Of a DNA stretch of 64,000 bases, positions 58,440 to 64,000 are shown one piece after another. Source of the DNA: Anadara kagoshimensis (taxonomy: Eukaryota > Mollusca > Bivalvia > Arcoida > Arcidae). Each line of letters begins with the position of its first letter. Positions within the stretch are counted from its first letter, which is position 1. The notes beneath the pieces were generated by a model. That model searched no databases, was not told the origin of the DNA, and saw only the letters and a program-made list of their open reading frames with translations. Where the stretch lies: positions 3,891,058 to 3,955,057 of the forward strand of contig CM037870.1 in assembly GCA_021292105.1 (NCBI GenBank), read 5' to 3'. Position numbers and translations under genes: made by a program.

Positions 58440-58990
58440 ACATTGTCAAAATTTTTGTGTATGTATCAATATGAAAACCTTAAGTACGTAACCGTTGGTA
58501 CGGGCGACGGATAAAATGAAACAACACAAAATACACCTACGCTCAGAAAAATAATTACGATATCTGCATTCAAGTATCAAAAGATTCATCTGAGAATATA
58601 ATCTAGAAATATAGTATATATGACGAATCAATCATATTATTAATGACAGAAAAAGAAAGCAGCCTCGAGCATCAATTTGCTAGAAAGTCCAAATTCATTC
58701 CAAAGATGCTGTTTCATCAGAAAAAGGTTAAACGCCACACATACTGATCATATAAATTCACGACTTGTGGACATACACATTTTGTATAACATACTAGGTT
58801 GTTATGAAAATCAAAGTCAACAAGATCACAAGATTATCTACATCAAACACAATGATTGAAAATAAGATATAATCAGCTTATATATAAATAAGTATAGCTT
58901 CATTAAGATTTCCGATCAAACATTTTATTCAGTGTAATTTCAAAGAAAACGTCTAAATAGAACCTAATTTAGTTTGTCTGTGAATTTGTT
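58440..58990. repeat. Segmental array, partial unit 3
   Basis: It matches the first roughly 550 bases of units 1 and 2 (37620-38120 and 51180-51690). The array appears to stop here. Confidence 0.65.
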
Positions 58991-61867
58991 GGACCCTGTG
59001 ATAAAAATTAATTGCGTTGATCTGTTGACGAGTACAAATGTATTAGTCTTTCCGTTACAAGTGCATTTTGTCTTAGATATCGGGATAAAATGACTTAGAC
59101 ATCAGATCATATTTAAAGAAATTAAAGATTTAAATCAAATTACAAGTTAATCATGAAATGAAATAAATTAGGTTTAGGATAATTAAAGGAACTTCTAAAA
59201 TAAAAACAAACATTTTGAAAGAATTTCTATTTTGAAGTTAAAACAAAAATCTAGCAAAGTTTTAGTATCATTTGACAAAAAATCCTTAATTGTCTACATA
59301 TACACAGCTGGGTGTTAAAAACTTCTGCTATGCTTATTGGAATTAGTAATGCCATCCAATTAAAATTATTAGGGTCTTGTTGCCGAATTTATAAAGTAAA
59401 CTCTTCCCAATGAACACCTATCACAGCGAAGTTTGTATCCAACTTGGAGAGATCCTAGTGTGAGAAAGTTTGTCAATCTGCTTGCGGCAAGCGTGTGTTT
59501 TTCTTGGAACGGTGAAGTTCTCTATTATCCTTAGACTGAATGCATCGGTATAAGGTAAGAAACTTGACTGAGACCTTATAGCACCATTTTTCCGCTCAGC
59601 CCTATCACAATTAATACTTCACACTTGTTGTACAATGTCTGTTCTTTGACGAGTAATGTGACTACGGTTGATTTACCGAAATATATCGTTTAAATTAAAA
59701 AATGAGTTCTAATACGCCTTCACAATCAAAGAAACATATATATAAAACAAAATATAGAAGTAGAATATTTCGCTTCAATCGGTGGATAATTGGATAAAAT
59801 CAATTTCTGAGAATAAATCATTAACATATATATTTGGCAAATTGAAGCTTCTTAGCGATTGTCTAGATAACGAACTACAAAGAAAAAGAAAATTACAAGC
59901 ATTACTTGTCTGGAAAGTCCTCAATCATTCCAAATAAGTCATACGAAATAAAAATCCTTACACAATCTTTGATACGGCTAACACATATTAAGATGTCAGG
60001 AGACTATTGATATCAAAGGCCGGTAATTAAATTAGGGTAAGCTATGTAGCCGAATTGATAGAATTGTCTGCAACACATTCAAATTTCCTAAAAAAATATG
60101 TCATCCGCAGATTATGCAATAGCATGTTAAGTGATAGGAAAGATCCAATGACAATTAATGTTGGTAAAACTTTCATGAAACATATTTTGTAAGCGGTTTT
60201 CAAAAAAAAAATTAAATAAACAGTCGAGATGTTTATTCTTTTTATAGAAGGATGTAATATGAAAATCAGTACTAATACATAAAGTACATGGTGTATAAAG
60301 TAAATTGAATGGTCACTAGAAAGAAATTTAATTGGTAGTAAAATCCAAACTGGCTACCTAATAACAAGTATCATGGTTACATATTCGTTCATATAGTGAT
60401 ATAGAGTACATGTAGTTAAAACACCATTACATACTGAATAAAATTTGCTATATACCCAGTAGTAGAAAGTCAAAATCGTCGCCGGTTCATTCAAGTCGTC
60501 AGATTACCAGCATTACATACATTTCATCGTCATATAAATGTTTCACATGAAAATGCTACACCCGAGGTGATAAGGGGGTCGTCAGATTCAGTCGATCTGT
60601 TGTTTTCGGTTTTAAAGAAGGGACTGACTTTTTTCTGACGGGTTACTAATGGTTGTTTTTCTTTCTGGTTCAATTATTACCCAGACTGATTTTTTGTTTT
60701 AATGATCGATTACTGCACTAAGATATGCATATGCAATTCTTTTGTGTAGATTTCGTAATTCAGCTTCCTATTAGATTCATTAGATACCAGACAACAGTCT
60801 GGGTCAATCAGTTCTGTTTACCAGGGAATGATGTTTTGATGTTTAAAATGTAAAATACATTAATTTTTTGTAAATTTACTTTTCATATCCTGCTTCAGAC
60901 GTAAATACCTTAACGCATTACAAATTTCTATCTGGTAAAGTCTTTGTTGTCGTTTTGAATTAAAGGTTATTGAAAATACATACCGTATTACACTTCCTAA
61001 AAGCTGTGCAGAAAGGAAACCCCCATGTAGATGGATAATTGAATGTTATTTTATAGTCTACATATTATTTATGTTGCAACCAAAGCTGATATATTCTCTC
61101 CAAAAGATGTATTGTGGATTATTGCTTGCTTATGACATTACCCTTGCTTAGATCGATCCAAAAGACCAAGAACATTTTGTCATTTCCGCCAAAACTTATT
61201 TAGAAAGAGGGTTTTAGAATGCATTTAAAAAATGGGGTCGCGATTTGTATTCGCGAATGATTATACAAGTAATAAAAGTTTAAGTAATAGAAACTGAAAA
61301 TCAAATCCCAAAAATTCCCACCGAGAAGGGATTAAAACAACTTCTGAATTAGCAGTCAGAAACATATATTATTATTTTATTTATTTATACATGTTTTATC
61401 CATGTTCGCTATGCTTGTGTTTGATTGAATAATATCGAAACGTTGTGGAGATATCTAACTTGAGGCATATACCTCCAAATGGTTGGGTGAATCACATTCA
61501 AATAGTGACAAACATGCACCATATGGTCTTTATAATCAATTGAAGTGTTAAAGGGTAAACATGTCCTATGTTATTTTATTCAATCTAAATGGGGTAAACG
61601 TGCAAACATACAGTTCTTGTATCAAAATTGACATATACAATTAACAGTAGACTTTTCCTCATGTGTCTGTTAAATGTCTGTGTAAGCAATCGCTTGAAGT
61701 GATGTACAAATTGGAAATCGATGCAAAAAAGGGTTTAAGGGGTAAATGTTAACGCAAATTGTTTACTATAATCGGTTTGTTTGAAATATTTCAACATGAT
61801 CTGATAGAGTACTGGATCTTTGTGGCTTAAAACCACTTCGAATACGTTAACATGTCGATTTTGTTTT
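58991..61867. other. Unassigned AT-rich sequence
   Basis: No gene or clear repeat is recognised in about 2.9 kb. A 10-base inverted pair (ACCCAGACTG near 60679, CAGTCTGGGT near 60795) is too short to define an element. Confidence 0.45.
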
Positions 61868-62910
61868 ATATTTTTCTACACTATACACCACTTTCACTCA
61901 TTCTAAATTGAAAGAACGTGTTAAAAAAATTATTTACTTGTCTTTCTTTTATCAAAACGGTAAGCCAAGATACAAATATCTGGTGCTGAACAGGGACTCT
62001 GGTTATTTTGTCAAGCACAATACGGATTCCAAACAAAAATATACTGAAGATACCATCAACAAAATGTTGGAGTTTTTGATAGATAACATATTTGTTGTGT
62101 TTGGTAATATAGTTTTTCAGCAAACAATCGGTATACCAATGGTTACAAACTGTGCACTGATTTGTTTCTTTATTCTTACGAAGCAGAATTTATGTTGAAT
62201 CTGGAGAGAATACTGTCGCCAAATCATTCAACTCAACATACAGATATAAAGATGACGTTCTGTCTCTTAACAATCCTAAATTTGGAGACTATTTAAATGT
62301 CATCTATCCCGGTGAGCTTGAAATAAAAGACACGACTGATTCCTCAAATTCTGCTTCATATTTAGACTTATACCTGAATTTTGACGCACACGAAAGGCTA
62401 CATTTGAAACTTTATGACAAACGTGATTACTTCAATTTTTCTATTGTCAACTTTCCTTTTTTATTCAGCAATATACCTGCTTCTCCTGCGTATGGTGTAT
62501 TTGTTTCCCAATTAATACGCTATGGTAGAGCTTGCTCCCACTACGGGGACTTTGTACAAAGAAGTAGCTGCTTGCAAATAAATTGTTGACTCAGGGATAT
62601 TGCAAGCCTAGTCGAGGCTCTCAAAGAGTTTTATGGCCGTCATCACAGTATTGTTGATAAGTTTAATGTCTTTGTGTCCAGGATTGCACTGGATATATTT
62701 GACGTCTCATAGTTCCATGTTCCTTTCACATATTTTGATTACACGCGTGGCGGGTGTAGCTAGCTAAATAGAAGGTGCTTACCCTTCCGGGGCACCCGGC
62801 CTCACTTCCCTGATGGAATTCACGTGTCTAACCTAACTTGTCAGTTCCAAAGTTTTTACTTTACTTCTGGATTGTGATTCGGATATGGATTAGTATGTTT
62901 GTTTTTGATT
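61868..62910 (+). mobile_element. PLE copy, moderately decayed
   Basis: It starts close to the same RT position as the copy at 36458 (TATTTTTCTACACTATACAC) and runs to the shared 3' terminus. The RT frame is broken by several indels and substitutions; the pieces at 61908-62198 and 62404-62589 remain open. The catalytic YIDD reads YKDD, so no active enzyme is expected. It is older than the three young copies. Confidence 0.88.
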
Positions 62911-62937
62911 GATATGTATGATCTGTTTTAATACAAA

Positions 62938-63140
62938 ATGATTCCGGATATATTTTACGCCCAATTGTTACACGTTCCTTTTATTTTTAATTCCGATTTT
63001 TCAGATTGCGGGTGTAGATAGGTAGACAGAAGACTTTCTGTTTTCAGAAGCACCTGACCTGACTCATCCCCGTGTGAAAAATTACGTGTTAGCTATACGT
63101 TTTTACTTTGCTTCCTTGATTATAATTTGTGCTGGAAAAA
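62938..63140 (+). mobile_element. Old PLE 3' tail
   Basis: GATTCCGGATATATTTTACG, GCGGGTGTAGATAGGTAGAC and CTTTGCTTCC are in family order. It lies 28 bases after the end of the younger copy in the same orientation. Confidence 0.65.
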
Positions 63141-64000
63141 TTGTGTTTGATTTGATTGTTAATGATAAAAGTCATTCTGTTTAATATAGTTTGATTCTGT
63201 ATGTAGCAGTTTTAGATTACAAATGGGAATTGATTATTAATTCTACCTCAATACAAAGTCATCTTCATCGCCAAAATATCCGATTCTTAATAGATTAATG
63301 TCACGTAACTGACATTACCTAATAGAAGATTTCAATTCAATTTGTCGTCACATCGTTAACAAATTAAATGATAATATAGAAAGATAGTTTTGTAGTAAAG
63401 CGATTTATATAAAAATACAGTTTGTATTATGTAAAGTGCGGTAGTACTTGCTTTCAATTCTATTTGTTGCCAATTCATTTCTAAAACGAAAATCTATATA
63501 AACACAAAGTTCTCTTGCTTATTACTCGATACGCAATTGCTCCGTTGCGTTCAGAACCTAATTGTCTTTTCATAGAACAAACTGAATAAACCGATTCAAT
63601 GAATTTCATTTGTCTCGTAAATACCATAGTTACTGATCCACAGATTGTCAAAGTTGTCATCAAGCACACTATTAGTTTAAACAAGAGTGGATTTTTCTGG
63701 TAGTTACGATAGTTTCATGTCTTTCCTTAAACAATTATTTCCTTATAAAATCCATAAACGCATGGACATTCACATTTATTTCTAAAACGAATTAAATATC
63801 TAATGATAAATGGTTTTGTAAGAATAAAAAAATCCTTTTTGTAATTGTCTAAATATGTTATTGGTGTCTCAAAGATTAGTCTTTTTTAACCTTCAGATCT
63901 TTTTTTCATCATCTTCTAAATATACCCCTGGTTAAACTCGTGGCGAGTTATAATAAAGTGCATGTGTACTAACGCATTTCATATTTCCTCACACAATTAA
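63141..64000. other. Unassigned AT-rich sequence
   Basis: Only short frames with no recognisable motif are present. Confidence 0.4.

Noticed and set aside
60679-60804. Inverted ACCCAGACTG/CAGTCTGGGT pair as a MITE
   Set aside because: Only 10 bases match and there is no further arm similarity or target duplication.

Overview
This window looks like intergenic or heterochromatin-like DNA from an invertebrate nuclear genome. A bivalve mollusc is my best guess, from the very AT-rich base composition and from recalling similar reverse-transcriptase and Polinton sequences in that group; no database was searched. I find no convincing host gene, rRNA, tRNA or CRISPR array. Almost everything recognisable is mobile DNA, or repeats built from it.

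The dominant component is one Penelope-like (PLE-type) retroelement family. Copies are 5'-truncated and share a 3' end reading TGTTTGTTTTTGAT. The longest (41908-43712) sits inside a Polinton. Others with sizeable reverse-transcriptase (RT) parts are at 36458-37572, 55515-56226 and 61868-62910. More than 30 short or older 3' tails lie on both strands across the window. A second, older PLE-related module carries hammerhead ribozymes. Two copies at 17391-17437 and 18394-18440 have a complete consensus core; about seven to eight more are decayed.

Layout. 0-17 kb: AT-rich DNA with small inverted-repeat DNA elements (467-1352, 4893-5064, 6217-6470, 10731-10980), a long palindrome near 4.1 kb, PLE tails and degenerate tandem repeats (14.4-16.7 kb). 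17-19.3 kb: a nearly perfect 1003-bp tandem duplication holding four hammerhead loci. 20-30 kb: smaller diverged duplications interrupted by PLE tails, plus a 179-bp Tigger/pogo-like MITE at 22811. 33.3-59 kb: an old direct array of a roughly 7.2-kb unit, about three copies, with later insertions.

The array's main late insertion is a 6.4-kb Polinton/Maverick fossil at 41012-47445. It has terminal inverted repeats of about 0.9 kb and an apparent 6-bp target duplication. It keeps parts for a packaging ATPase, a zinc-finger/acidic segment and two small proteins, but no visible DNA polymerase B, integrase or major capsid gene. 59-64 kb: mostly unrecognised AT-rich DNA and one more long PLE copy.

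Order of events inferred from nesting: the 7.2-kb unit was amplified; the Polinton inserted into one unit, leaving a matching empty site in the next; young PLE copies then inserted into both the Polinton and another unit.
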